Source: APNM01 sp040361335
Lineage (GTDB): Bacteria > Pseudomonadota > Gammaproteobacteria > Nevskiales > Salinisphaeraceae
Length of the DNA: 64,000 nucleotides
Direction: 5' to 3'
Assembly (NCBI RefSeq): GCF_040361335.1
Contig: NZ_APNM01000012.1
Span: forward strand, 1 to 64,000
Below, piece by piece: positions 29,954-37,676 of the stretch. The notes under the pieces are model-generated. The model ran no database searches, was not told the origin of the DNA, and worked only from the letters and a program-made list of their open reading frames with translations. The first letter of the stretch is position 1. The number at the start of each line of letters is the position of its first letter. Made by a program: the position numbers and the translations under genes.

Positions 29954-31363
29954 ATGAACACGGCGATCACCAACCGAGCCCTCCGTCCCCGTCTTCGCCT
30001 GCTGGGCGCGGCCCTGCTCGCGGCCGCGACCGCGCTTCCGGCGGCCCCGGCCGCGCTCGCGCAATCCGGCGGGCAGGAGGCGGACAAGTCCCCGCTGACC
30101 CTCGACGAGGCGGTGCGCGCCATCCGCGAGGAGCGACGCGCCGTCAGCCGCGAGAACGAGGCCCGCGAGCGCCGCTTCCTGGAGAAGCGCAACGAGCGGC
30201 AGGCCGAGCTCCGGCGTATCCGCCGGCAGGTCGAGGAGGCCGAGCAGCAGGCCGCGCAACTGGAGCGCGTGCGCAACGAGAACGAGCGCAAGCTCGACGA
30301 ACTGCGTCAGCAGCTCGCGGAGCGCCAGGGCGAGTTCGGCGAGCTGTTCGGCGCCGCCCGCGCCGCGGCCGCCGACCTGCGCGACCAGCTCAAGGATTCG
30401 CTGGTCTCGGCGCAGTTGCCGAACCGTGGCGACAAGCTGGACGAGATCGCCCAGGCGGGCTCCCTGCCGACCGTCGAGCAGCTCGAATACCTCTGGTTCA
30501 CCCTCTTGGAGGAGGCGCGCCAGCAGGCCAAGGTGGTGCAGTTCGACGCCGGCGTCGTGGGCACCGACAACCAGCCGGTGCAGCGCGAGGTCACCCGCGC
30601 GGGGCCCTTCGTGGCCTTTTCGGACGGCCGTTTCCTACAGATGGTCAACGGCCGGCTCAAGTATCTGGCGCGCCAGCCCGGCGGCGGCGCCAACGCGGCC
30701 GCCGAGCGGGTCGAGACATACGAGGGCGACGGTTTCGTCGCCGGCGTGATCGACCCGTCCCTCGGCTCGCTGCTCAGCCTGGTGGTGGAATCGCCGACGC
30801 TGCTCGAGCGCATCCAGCAGGGCGGCGGCATCGGCTACGCCATCATCGTGGTGGCCCTGGCCGGCGTGCTGCTGGCCCTGTACAAGTGGCTGTCGCTGAC
30901 GCTGGTGGCCCGCAAGGTGCAGGCCCAGGCGCGCAGCATGGAGCCCTCCCGCGACAATCCGCTGGGCCGGGTGATGCTGGCCTACGAGGAGAACCGCGGC
31001 ACCGATATCGAGACCCTGCAGCTCAAGCTGGACGACGCGGTGCTCAAGGAGTTGCCGCGCCTGGACAGCGGCCTGAACATCGTCAAGGTGCTGGCCGCGG
31101 TCGCGCCGCTGATGGGCCTGCTGGGTACCGTGATCGGCATGATCGTGACCTTCCAGGCGATCACCCTGTTCGGCACCGGCGATCCCAAGTTGATGGCCGG
31201 CGGCATCTCGCAGGCCCTGGTGACCACCGTGCAGGGTCTGATCGCGGCGATCCCGCTGCTGTTGCTCCACACCTTCGCGTCCGGCGCTTCGCGCCGCGTC
31301 GGCGAGGTGCTCGAGGAGCAATCGGCGGGCATGGTCGCCGAGTACGCCGAGAAGCGCGGCTGA
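29954..31363 (+). CDS. TtpC-like MotA/TolQ/ExbB proton channel protein
   Basis: This 469-residue protein combines a signal sequence and a periplasmic coiled-coil N-terminal part (about 35-130, rich in Arg/Glu) with a C-terminal ExbB/TolQ channel domain (about 285-465). Transmembrane segments are near GYAIIVVALAGVLLALYKWL, APLMGLLGTVIGMIVTF and VTTVQGLIAAIPLLLL. The layout matches TtpC of TonB2 systems, which links DUF3450-type partners to the ExbB/ExbD motor. It is tightly packed in the operon. Confidence 0.9.
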   Translation: MNTAITNRALRPRLRLLGAALLAAATALPAAPAALAQSGGQEADKSPLTLDEAVRAIREERRAVSRENEARERRFLEKRNERQAELRRIRRQVEEAEQQAAQLERVRNENERKLDELRQQLAERQGEFGELFGAARAAAADLRDQLKDSLVSAQLPNRGDKLDEIAQAGSLPTVEQLEYLWFTLLEEARQQAKVVQFDAGVVGTDNQPVQREVTRAGPFVAFSDGRFLQMVNGRLKYLARQPGGGANAAAERVETYEGDGFVAGVIDPSLGSLLSLVVESPTLLERIQQGGGIGYAIIVVALAGVLLALYKWLSLTLVARKVQAQARSMEPSRDNPLGRVMLAYEENRGTDIETLQLKLDDAVLKELPRLDSGLNIVKVLAAVAPLMGLLGTVIGMIVTFQAITLFGTGDPKLMAGGISQALVTTVQGLIAAIPLLLLHTFASGASRRVGEVLEEQSAGMVAEYAEKRG

Positions 31364-31379
31364 TCGGGGCGCTGGCGCG

Positions 31380-31946
31380 ATGGACCTGCTCAACCCGGCC
31401 AACGCGTTCGCGGCGATCGCCGAATACCTCCGGGCCGGCGGCCCGGTGGTGGTGGCGATCCTGGTGTCCACCTTCCTGATGTGGGTGCTGATCGTGGAGC
31501 GCCTGATCTACTTCGCCACCACCGAGCGTGCCCTGGCGCGGGAGAAACGCGAGACCTGGGCCGCGCGGGAGGACCACGCTTCCTGGTTCGCGCATGCCAT
31601 CCGCGAGCGTCTGATATCCGAGCAACGGTTGGCCAACCAGCAATACCTGGGCGTGATCAAGGTGCTGATCCTGGTCACCCCGCTGCTGGGCCTGCTGGGC
31701 ACGGTCACCGGCATGATCGAGGTGTTCCAGGTGATCACCTCGACCGGCGCCTCCAACGCCCGGCTGATGGCCTCGGGCATCTCCAAGGCGACGATCCCGA
31801 CCATGACCGGCCTGGCGGTGTCGCTGTCCGGCATCTTCTTCATCAATGTCCTGGAGCGACGCGGCACGCGGACGGTGGCCGGGCTGGCCGACAGCCTGGA
31901 CATCCATGTCGCGCCCGACACGGCGGCAAGCGGGGATACGGCATGA
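31380..31946 (+). CDS. exbB: ExbB proton channel subunit
   Basis: This is an inner-membrane ExbB/TolQ-family subunit of 188 residues with the standard three helices: GPVVVAILVSTFLMWVLIV, TPLLGLLGTVTGMIEVF and TIPTMTGLAVSLSGIFF. With ExbD it converts proton-motive force to movement of TonB. It is 16 bp after the TtpC-like gene, and its stop overlaps the next start by 4 bp (ATGA). Confidence 0.93.
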   Translation: MDLLNPANAFAAIAEYLRAGGPVVVAILVSTFLMWVLIVERLIYFATTERALAREKRETWAAREDHASWFAHAIRERLISEQRLANQQYLGVIKVLILVTPLLGLLGTVTGMIEVFQVITSTGASNARLMASGISKATIPTMTGLAVSLSGIFFINVLERRGTRTVAGLADSLDIHVAPDTAASGDTA

Positions 31947-32359
31947 CGCGCAGACTGACCCGCAAGCAGGAGGAACAGGCGGAGGTGAACATCACGCCGC
32001 TGCTGGATATCGTGTTCATCCTGCTGATCTTCTTCATCGTCACGTCGACCTTCCTGCAGGAGCAGGGCTTCGGCCTGAACTCGCCCAGTGACGAGCCACC
32101 GGAGGACGACACCCGGCCACCGCCGACCCTGATGCTGTCGGTGCAGGCCGACGGTTTCGTCCGGGTCAACAACGTGCGCCTGATCGACCCGCGCTCGGTG
32201 AAGCCGGTGGTCGAGGAGTTCACCGCGCGCGAGCCCCGCGGCGTGGTGCTGGTCAACGCCGCGCCCAAGGCCAAGGCCGAAACCACGGTCACGGTGCTGG
32301 ACCAGGCGCGGCTGGCCGGGGTCGAACCCGCGGTCGGACTGCAGGAATCGCGGCGCTGA
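31943..32359 (+). CDS. exbD: ExbD-type biopolymer transporter (first copy)
   Basis: This ExbD subunit of 138 residues has an N-terminal cytoplasmic tail, one transmembrane helix (NITPLLDIVFILLIFFIV) with the conserved Asp that carries protons (about residue 21), and a periplasmic domain. The true start is the ATG overlapping the exbB stop. Compared with the following ExbD it has a longer periplasmic insert (PSDEPPEDDTRPPPT). Confidence 0.92.
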   Translation: MTRRLTRKQEEQAEVNITPLLDIVFILLIFFIVTSTFLQEQGFGLNSPSDEPPEDDTRPPPTLMLSVQADGFVRVNNVRLIDPRSVKPVVEEFTAREPRGVVLVNAAPKAKAETTVTVLDQARLAGVEPAVGLQESRR

Positions 32360-32396
32360 CGGCCGCCCAAGCAAGCGGGAAACGGAACGTTAAGCC

Positions 32397-32816
32397 ATGC
32401 TGAAACGACGGTCACCGAAGGTCGCGCGCAACGGCGAGGACGAGGAAGACGTCAACGTCACGCCGTTGCTGGATATCGTGTTCATCATGCTGATCTTCTT
32501 CATCGTCACGGCGACCTTCATCAAGGAGCCGGGCGTCGAGGTCGACCGGCCGGAGGCCGAGAGCGCGAAGGAGCAGAAACTCGTTTCCATCCTGGTGGCG
32601 ATCACCGCGGACAACGAGATCTGGATCAACCGCGAAAAGGTGCCGCTGGAGGGCGTCAAGGCCGCGATCGAGCGGCTTCGGCGGGAGAACCCGCGCGGCA
32701 GCGCGGTCATCCAGACCGACGCCGAGGCCCACACCCGCTACATGATCGAGGTCCTGCAGCGTATCCGCGAGGCGGGTGTGTCCGAGGTCGTCGCCGTCTC
32801 GACCAAGCGAAGCTGA
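32397..32816 (+). CDS. exbD: ExbD-type biopolymer transporter (second copy)
   Basis: This second ExbD subunit of 139 residues has the helix NVTPLLDIVFIMLIFFIVTA and the same conserved Asp. The periplasmic part is more typical of ExbD2 (KEPGVEVDRPEAE, then EVVAVSTK at the end). The pair of ExbDs in one operon suggests a mixed motor. It is followed 9 bp later by tonB. Confidence 0.93.
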   Translation: MLKRRSPKVARNGEDEEDVNVTPLLDIVFIMLIFFIVTATFIKEPGVEVDRPEAESAKEQKLVSILVAITADNEIWINREKVPLEGVKAAIERLRRENPRGSAVIQTDAEAHTRYMIEVLQRIREAGVSEVVAVSTKRS

Positions 32817-32825
32817 GGGAACCGG

Positions 32826-33428
32826 ATGCGATCGATCGCGCGACTCTTTACCGGCTTGCCCGCCGCCTTCCTGGTCACGGCGCTGCTGTTCCTGATCCTG
32901 GCCGCGCTGATCCACCAGGACGAGGAGGTCCGGCTCTCCGAGGACCGCTCGGTGGAAATCAACGTCACCCGGCAGCTCCAGGACTCCACCACGCGCGAGC
33001 AGGCGGAGTTCCAGCGGCCCGTGCTCGACCAGCCGCCGCCCCCGCCGCCGGCGGTCAACGATCCCAGTTTCCGGCCCAAGGTCTCGGGACAGATCGGCGA
33101 GCTGCCGGACTTCTCCCAGGCCGATCTGGATATCGGTACCGGTTTCAATCCGGACCGCGACGCCCAGCCCATGGTCCGCATCCCGCCGCAGTATCCGGGC
33201 CGCTGCCAGTCGCGTGCCGCGCCGGTCGAGCGCGTGGTGGTGGAATTCGATGTCTCGCCCGAGGGCCAGGTCGTGAACGCCCGGGCCATCGATTCCACCA
33301 ATAGTTGTTTCGACCGGGCGGCCATCCGCGCCGTCGAGCGCTGGAAGTACGAGCCCAAGTTCGAGAACAACCGGCCGCAGCCGCGCTACGGCGTGCGCAC
33401 CAGCTTCAAGTTCAAGAAGGCGGAATGA
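32826..33428 (+). CDS. tonB: Energy transducer TonB (TonB2 type)
   Basis: This 200-residue TonB has one N-terminal transmembrane helix (about 12-32), a short proline-rich linker (DQPPPPPPAVND) and the C-terminal TonB domain (about 110-200), with VVEFDVSPEGQVVNARAID and RAAIRAVERWKYEP. The linker is short, as is usual for TonB2. Its stop overlaps the next start by 4 bp (ATGA). Which receptor it serves is unknown, because no TonB-dependent receptor gene is in the window. Confidence 0.93.
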   Translation: MRSIARLFTGLPAAFLVTALLFLILAALIHQDEEVRLSEDRSVEINVTRQLQDSTTREQAEFQRPVLDQPPPPPPAVNDPSFRPKVSGQIGELPDFSQADLDIGTGFNPDRDAQPMVRIPPQYPGRCQSRAAPVERVVVEFDVSPEGQVVNARAIDSTNSCFDRAAIRAVERWKYEPKFENNRPQPRYGVRTSFKFKKAE

Positions 33429-34906
33429 CGCGGATGCGATACGTGAAGGCCTTACTCATCGGTTTTTCGCTGGCGCTGGGCGCGGTCGCCGCGGTGCCGG
33501 CGCTCGCCCAGCAGGACGGACAGGAGGAAGGGCGGGAGTCGCAGCGCGCGAAATCGCTCGATCCCCGGGTCGCCAAGCAACTGATGGGGGCCTACGAGGA
33601 CCTGCAGAACGATCGTTACGCCGACGGGGTGGCCAAGCTGGACGACCTGCTGGCAAGCCGCGGCGATGCCATGAAGCCCTTCGACCTGGCCTCGGTGCTG
33701 CAGATCCGCGGCTCCGCGCTGGCCAACCTTGAGCGCTACGACGCCGCCCTGGACGATTTCCAGCGCGCCCTGGAACTGGGCGCGCTGCCCGATGAGCAAA
33801 ATGTCCAGTTGCGTTTCAACGTGGCGCAACTCCATTTCCGGGCCGAGAACTACAGCGAGGCCATCCGCCACCTCAGGCTCTGGATCGAGCAGGCGGAGAA
33901 ACCCGATCACAAGGCCTACTACATGCTCGCCGCGGCCCACTATTATCGCGAGGAGTACCGCGAGGCGGTGTCCCCCGTGCAGCGCGCGATCGAACTCTCG
34001 CCCAAGGCCAGCAGGCGCTACTACGAGCTGGCCAACATCATCTACGCCCAGGCCGGCCTCGACCGTCGGCGCGTGCCGCTGCTCAAGCGCATGGTCGAGT
34101 ACTGGCCGGACGAAAAGACTTACTGGAAGCAGCTCGCGGCCGTCTACAACCAGACCGGCCAGCAGCGCAAGTCCTTCTCGACCCTGGAAGTGGCCTACCG
34201 CAACGGGCTGATCGACGAGGCGGACGACATCCTGTCGCTGGCGCAGTTCTACTCCGTCTACAACAACCCGCACCGCGGCGCCGAGCTGCTGGTGAAGGAG
34301 ATGGAGCGCGGCCGGGTCGAGCGCAGCGTCGACAACCTGGAATTGCTGTCGCAATTGTGGAGTCAGGCCCGCGAGCACAAGAAGGCGATTCCGGTGCTGC
34401 GGGAGGCCGCGCGCAAATCGGACACCGGCGAGCTTTCCTACCGCCTGGGCCAGGTGTTGCTGGCCGACGAGCAGAACGAGGCCGCGGCGCGTGCCCTGGA
34501 GGCCGCGGTCGAGAAGGGCGGCTTGCCCGAGGACAAGCGCGCGGACGCATGGATGCTGCTGGGCACCGCCCGGTTCAACCAGGCCGGGCCCGGCGACCGC
34601 GAGCAGCGCGCCGAGGCGGACGCGGCCTTCGCCAGGGCGCAACGTTTCGACCAGACACGCCAGCGTGCCAAGGAGTGGCGCGGCTATATCGCCGCCATCA
34701 ACCGCACCGAAAGCCGGCAGGCATCGCTCGAGGCCAAGCAGGAGGCGCGGCTCGCCGAAGCGGCACGCCAGCGCCAGCTCACCTCCTGCCGCGCGCAGCG
34801 CCTGTCCGGCGCCGAGCTCAGCGAGGAGTGCGAGGCCCTGTTCCGCGAATTGGCCGAGGACGGCGGCGATGGCACACCGGCGCCGGAAGACGGGGGCGAC
34901 GACTGA
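33425..34906 (+). CDS. Tetratricopeptide repeat protein of the TonB cluster
   Basis: This exported TPR protein of about 493 residues has a signal peptide (LLIGFSLALGAVAAVPALA) and repeats through most of its length, for example SALANLERYDAALDDFQRAL and YYREEYREAVSPVQRAIELS. A charged C-terminus ends in Glu/Asp/Gly-rich sequence. TPR proteins commonly close TonB2 operons. The start overlaps the tonB stop; MRYVKALL nine bases later is an alternative. Confidence 0.88.
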   Translation: MTRMRYVKALLIGFSLALGAVAAVPALAQQDGQEEGRESQRAKSLDPRVAKQLMGAYEDLQNDRYADGVAKLDDLLASRGDAMKPFDLASVLQIRGSALANLERYDAALDDFQRALELGALPDEQNVQLRFNVAQLHFRAENYSEAIRHLRLWIEQAEKPDHKAYYMLAAAHYYREEYREAVSPVQRAIELSPKASRRYYELANIIYAQAGLDRRRVPLLKRMVEYWPDEKTYWKQLAAVYNQTGQQRKSFSTLEVAYRNGLIDEADDILSLAQFYSVYNNPHRGAELLVKEMERGRVERSVDNLELLSQLWSQAREHKKAIPVLREAARKSDTGELSYRLGQVLLADEQNEAAARALEAAVEKGGLPEDKRADAWMLLGTARFNQAGPGDREQRAEADAAFARAQRFDQTRQRAKEWRGYIAAINRTESRQASLEAKQEARLAEAARQRQLTSCRAQRLSGAELSEECEALFRELAEDGGDGTPAPEDGGDD

Positions 34907-34985
34907 CGCCGACCCGGTTTAGACTGCCGCGGATGGCGCCCAGGAAGGGCGGCCATGACCATCATCACACAGGGAGGTGAACCGC

Positions 34986-35339
34986 ATGCACCGGGAAACG
35001 ATCCCGCGGGGGCGTCCGTTCCCGCTTGTCCCGATCCTGGTCATCATCTGGGCGTGCGCGGCCGCCGCCGGCGACCGCATCCGTCACGAGCGTGCCGAGC
35101 CGCCGGTGTCCTGGGAGACGCGGGACGGCCGCATCGACCACGGCAGCGTCTGCCGGGACTATCGCCGGGGTTCCATCGAGTACCGCGATTGCCGTGTCCA
35201 CGCCGTCGAGCTCTTCGAGACACGCTGCCGCGAGCACACGGCGCGGCTCCGCGACGCGGGGCGGCAGGCCGGGCCGGCGTTGCGCCGGCGTCGCGAGATG
35301 TATTGCAGCGCGGCCGCCGGCTATCGGCCGCTGGATTGA
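34986..35339 (+). CDS. Small exported Cys-containing protein
   Basis: This unrecognised protein of 117 residues has a hydrophobic N-terminal segment (FPLVPILVIIWACAAAAG), most likely a signal peptide, and a basic mature part with four cysteines in CRDY, DCRV, TRCR and MYCS contexts. These could form two disulphides. The ATG follows a near-perfect AGGGAGGTGA ribosome binding site, which makes the gene credible despite its size. It follows the TPR gene by 79 bp and may belong to the same transcript. Confidence 0.62.
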   Translation: MHRETIPRGRPFPLVPILVIIWACAAAAGDRIRHERAEPPVSWETRDGRIDHGSVCRDYRRGSIEYRDCRVHAVELFETRCREHTARLRDAGRQAGPALRRRREMYCSAAAGYRPLD

Positions 35340-35349
35340 GGCGGCCGGC

Positions 35350-36564
35350 TCAAGAGGACTCGACGTCCGCGTGACGCACCTCGCCGGGCAGGGTCGCGCC
35401 ACCGACGGCGGTGTTGTTGCGCGGACGGGCCAGCTTGGCGCGGTAGAGTCGCGTGTCGGCGTATTCCAGCACCAGATCGGCGGTGTTGCGGTTGATGGAT
35501 CCGCGGCCGTCGAACCGGTCCGGCGTGATGAGCACGCTGCCCACGCTGACCGTCAGGGGCAGGCCGGCGTCGGCCAGCGTTTGCTGGATGCGCCGGGCCA
35601 GGATGTCGGCGCCGTTGTCGGTGACGTCGTACCAGACCACGCAGAATTCGTCGCCGGCATAGCGCGCGGCGCAGTCCAGCGGCCGGTTGACGAGCTGGCG
35701 CAGCACGGCGGCCAGGCGCCGCAGGTTGCGGTCCCCGCCCAGATGTCCGTACTTGTCGTTGAACGACTTGAAGTCGTCGACGTCGATCATGGCCACCGCC
35801 ACCGCGCGGCGGTCGCGGCGACCCATGTCCAGTGCCAGTTTGAGCGAGCGGTAGAGCGTGCGCCGGTTGGCCAGGCCGGTGAGGAAATCGCGCTCCATGT
35901 GGCGATGCAGCCGCCGCCGGAAGAGGAATTCGTAACGCTCGGCCCGCTCCAGCAGGTACTCGCCGATCAGCGCCAGCAGGGTGACCGCGCCCAGGAAATA
36001 GAGCGCGTACAGCAGGGGGCGCGCCTCGCTGGCGGCCCAGAGCTGGCTGGCGAGATAGAGCACGAACACCGCGGCGCAGAGCGCGAGCACGTGAAAGAAG
36101 CGCAACCCCGTGAACAGGCAGGCGAAGATCACCAGCGTGATGGTGGCCTCCCAGGCGAACGGCGGGCGGCCGCCGCTCGCCGGCAGCGTCGCCAGCAGGG
36201 CCGAGAAGGCGAGCGCGGTCCAGGCGACCAGCGCCAGCACCGCCCATTGCAAGTGGGCCGGCTGCAGTCGTCGCGGCAGGGTGGCGGCGAAAACCATCTG
36301 CGGCGCCGCCACCGCCAGGAGCAGCACGGCCGACTGGCCGGGGGTCAGGTGATGCCCCAGCCACAGGTAATCGAACACCACGAACACCACCTGCAGAAGG
36401 GCCGCGGCCACCAGACCGGCCGCCAGCAGGGGCCGGCGCCGTTCCAGCTTGGTGTCGCGGAAAAAGCGTTCGAGCTCGGCCTTGAAGCGGATATCGAGCC
36501 AATGGCCGCGGCGGCGCCAGACGGCGGCCAGCGCCGGCAGCGGGCCGGACTGCGGTGACGACAT
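35350..36564 (-). CDS. Membrane diguanylate cyclase (AGDEF, intact I-site)
   Basis: This is a predicted diguanylate cyclase making c-di-GMP from GTP. The N-terminal part of the 404 residues (about 35-215) has six or so hydrophobic segments and is a membrane sensor of unknown type. The GGDEF domain follows (about 240-395), with RYAGDEF near residue 302 (AGDEF variant, normally active). The allosteric inhibitory I-site RPLD lies five residues before it. The start ATG has AAGGAG nine bases upstream; the longer open frame above it is not supported. It is single and divergent from the small membrane protein gene. Confidence 0.93.
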   Translation of the reverse strand: MSSPQSGPLPALAAVWRRRGHWLDIRFKAELERFFRDTKLERRRPLLAAGLVAAALLQVVFVVFDYLWLGHHLTPGQSAVLLLAVAAPQMVFAATLPRRLQPAHLQWAVLALVAWTALAFSALLATLPASGGRPPFAWEATITLVIFACLFTGLRFFHVLALCAAVFVLYLASQLWAASEARPLLYALYFLGAVTLLALIGEYLLERAERYEFLFRRRLHRHMERDFLTGLANRRTLYRSLKLALDMGRRDRRAVAVAMIDVDDFKSFNDKYGHLGGDRNLRRLAAVLRQLVNRPLDCAARYAGDEFCVVWYDVTDNGADILARRIQQTLADAGLPLTVSVGSVLITPDRFDGRGSINRNTADLVLEYADTRLYRAKLARPRNNTAVGGATLPGEVRHADVESS

Positions 36565-37166
36565 AACCGTGTGCTCCTTACTCCGGCGGTGCCGAGCCCT
36601 GACGGATTCGGGATCCCGGCCGCCGGGTCCATGCGTCCATGCTTGCCTTCGGCCGGCGATTTCCGCGGAGATCGGCGAACGGATACGCGCGGGTTGTGGG
36701 CGTATTGGAAAGTGCTTCAATCGGATCGATGTCCGGCCCGTCCGGTTGCCGCGGCCGAGGTACACGGCCCGAAGCAGAACATTACTGGAATCCGGGCGGA
36801 TCGTCCTCCGCGTGAATTCGATGAACGGTGTAGGGCCGGACCGATAATTGCTGTGGGATTGCATGTTAGCGCCGGGCGCATAAGCCGCGGCCGACGGGCC
36901 GTAGGTATTCGCTTACGGCATCCGCCGTGTTTCGCCGCTACAGGCGGCACCCGCCGCCATGCAAAAAGAGGGCTGGCCAAAAGTCGGGCATGTGCACGGC
37001 GCGGGAAACGTTTCCCGGGCACGCTCGACTGTGTGGCGGATGGCGCCGCCGGCGGCCGAGCGGGGCGCCGGGAGCGCGCACGCGAATCGGACACACGGCG
37101 ACGGGATATGGCGGCCGCTCCGCCGGACGTGGTGATAGCCGCCGTCGCCCAGCCAGGGGGGAAGGT
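36565..37166. other. Divergent intergenic region with a 16-bp palindrome
   Basis: These 602 bases lie between the diguanylate cyclase gene and a small membrane protein gene, and no gene is seen. Open frames crossing the region lack ribosome binding sites and protein-like composition. The main feature is the palindrome described separately at 37002-37017. Confidence 0.5.
37002..37017. promoter_or_regulatory. 16-bp palindrome with LacI/Cra-like core
   Basis: CGGGAAACGTTTCCCG is a perfect 16-bp palindrome. Its core GAAACGTTTC matches the type of site bound by LacI-family regulators such as Cra. It lies 150 bp before the small membrane protein start and about 440 bp from the diguanylate cyclase start. 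No LacI-family gene is in the window. Confidence 0.45.
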
Positions 37167-37667
37167 ATGCCAGAGGTGCCGGCCGGCGGTGCCGGATCGA
37201 ACCGCATGCGCCCGGATCGCGGGAGGATCGTACCGGCCCAGGCCGCCGCGGCCGTGCTGGGCGGCCTGCTGGTGGCGGGCCTGGCCATCGGTATCATCGC
37301 CCGCGGCCTGCAGGGTTATGCGCCCGACGCGGCCAATTTTCTCTTGTTCTTCCTGATCTGGGCCCTGGCCGGTTTCGCCGCGGTGCAGGCGCCGGGGCCG
37401 GGCAAGGCGTGGCGGCGGATGCTGATCGCCGCCGGTTGCCTGTGCCTGCTCTGGCCGTTGGCCTCGTATTACCCGTTCGTCGGCTCGGAGATGCCCGGCG
37501 AGGACCGGGAGGGCGTGACCGCCCGGATGCCCGCCGGGATGCTGGCGGTATCGTCGTGGTTGGCACTGGGCCTGGTGCTGCTCGCCGCCGGCTGGCACTG
37601 CGGCCGCCGCGACGGCGGCCGCGTGGATCAGCGGACGCTGGCCGAGCGCGTGCGCAAGGGCTCCTGA
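37167..37667 (+). CDS. Small membrane protein
   Basis: This unrecognised 166-residue protein has four predicted transmembrane segments, near AAVLGGLLVAGLAIGIIARG, FLLFFLIWALAGFAAV, MLIAAGCLCLLWPLA and LAVSSWLALGLVLLAAGW. The C-terminus is basic and cytoplasmic. The ATG is preceded by GGGGGGAAGG at short spacing; an ATG 39 bases later is an alternative. Its end is convergent with the mechanosensitive channel gene, 9 bp apart. No function can be inferred. Confidence 0.6.
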   Translation: MPEVPAGGAGSNRMRPDRGRIVPAQAAAAVLGGLLVAGLAIGIIARGLQGYAPDAANFLLFFLIWALAGFAAVQAPGPGKAWRRMLIAAGCLCLLWPLASYYPFVGSEMPGEDREGVTARMPAGMLAVSSWLALGLVLLAAGWHCGRRDGGRVDQRTLAERVRKGS

Positions 37668-37676
37668 GCCGCCGTT

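Noticed and set aside
36571..37356. Plus-strand open frame across the divergent intergenic region
   Set aside because: It has no protein-like composition and overlaps the better supported small membrane gene.
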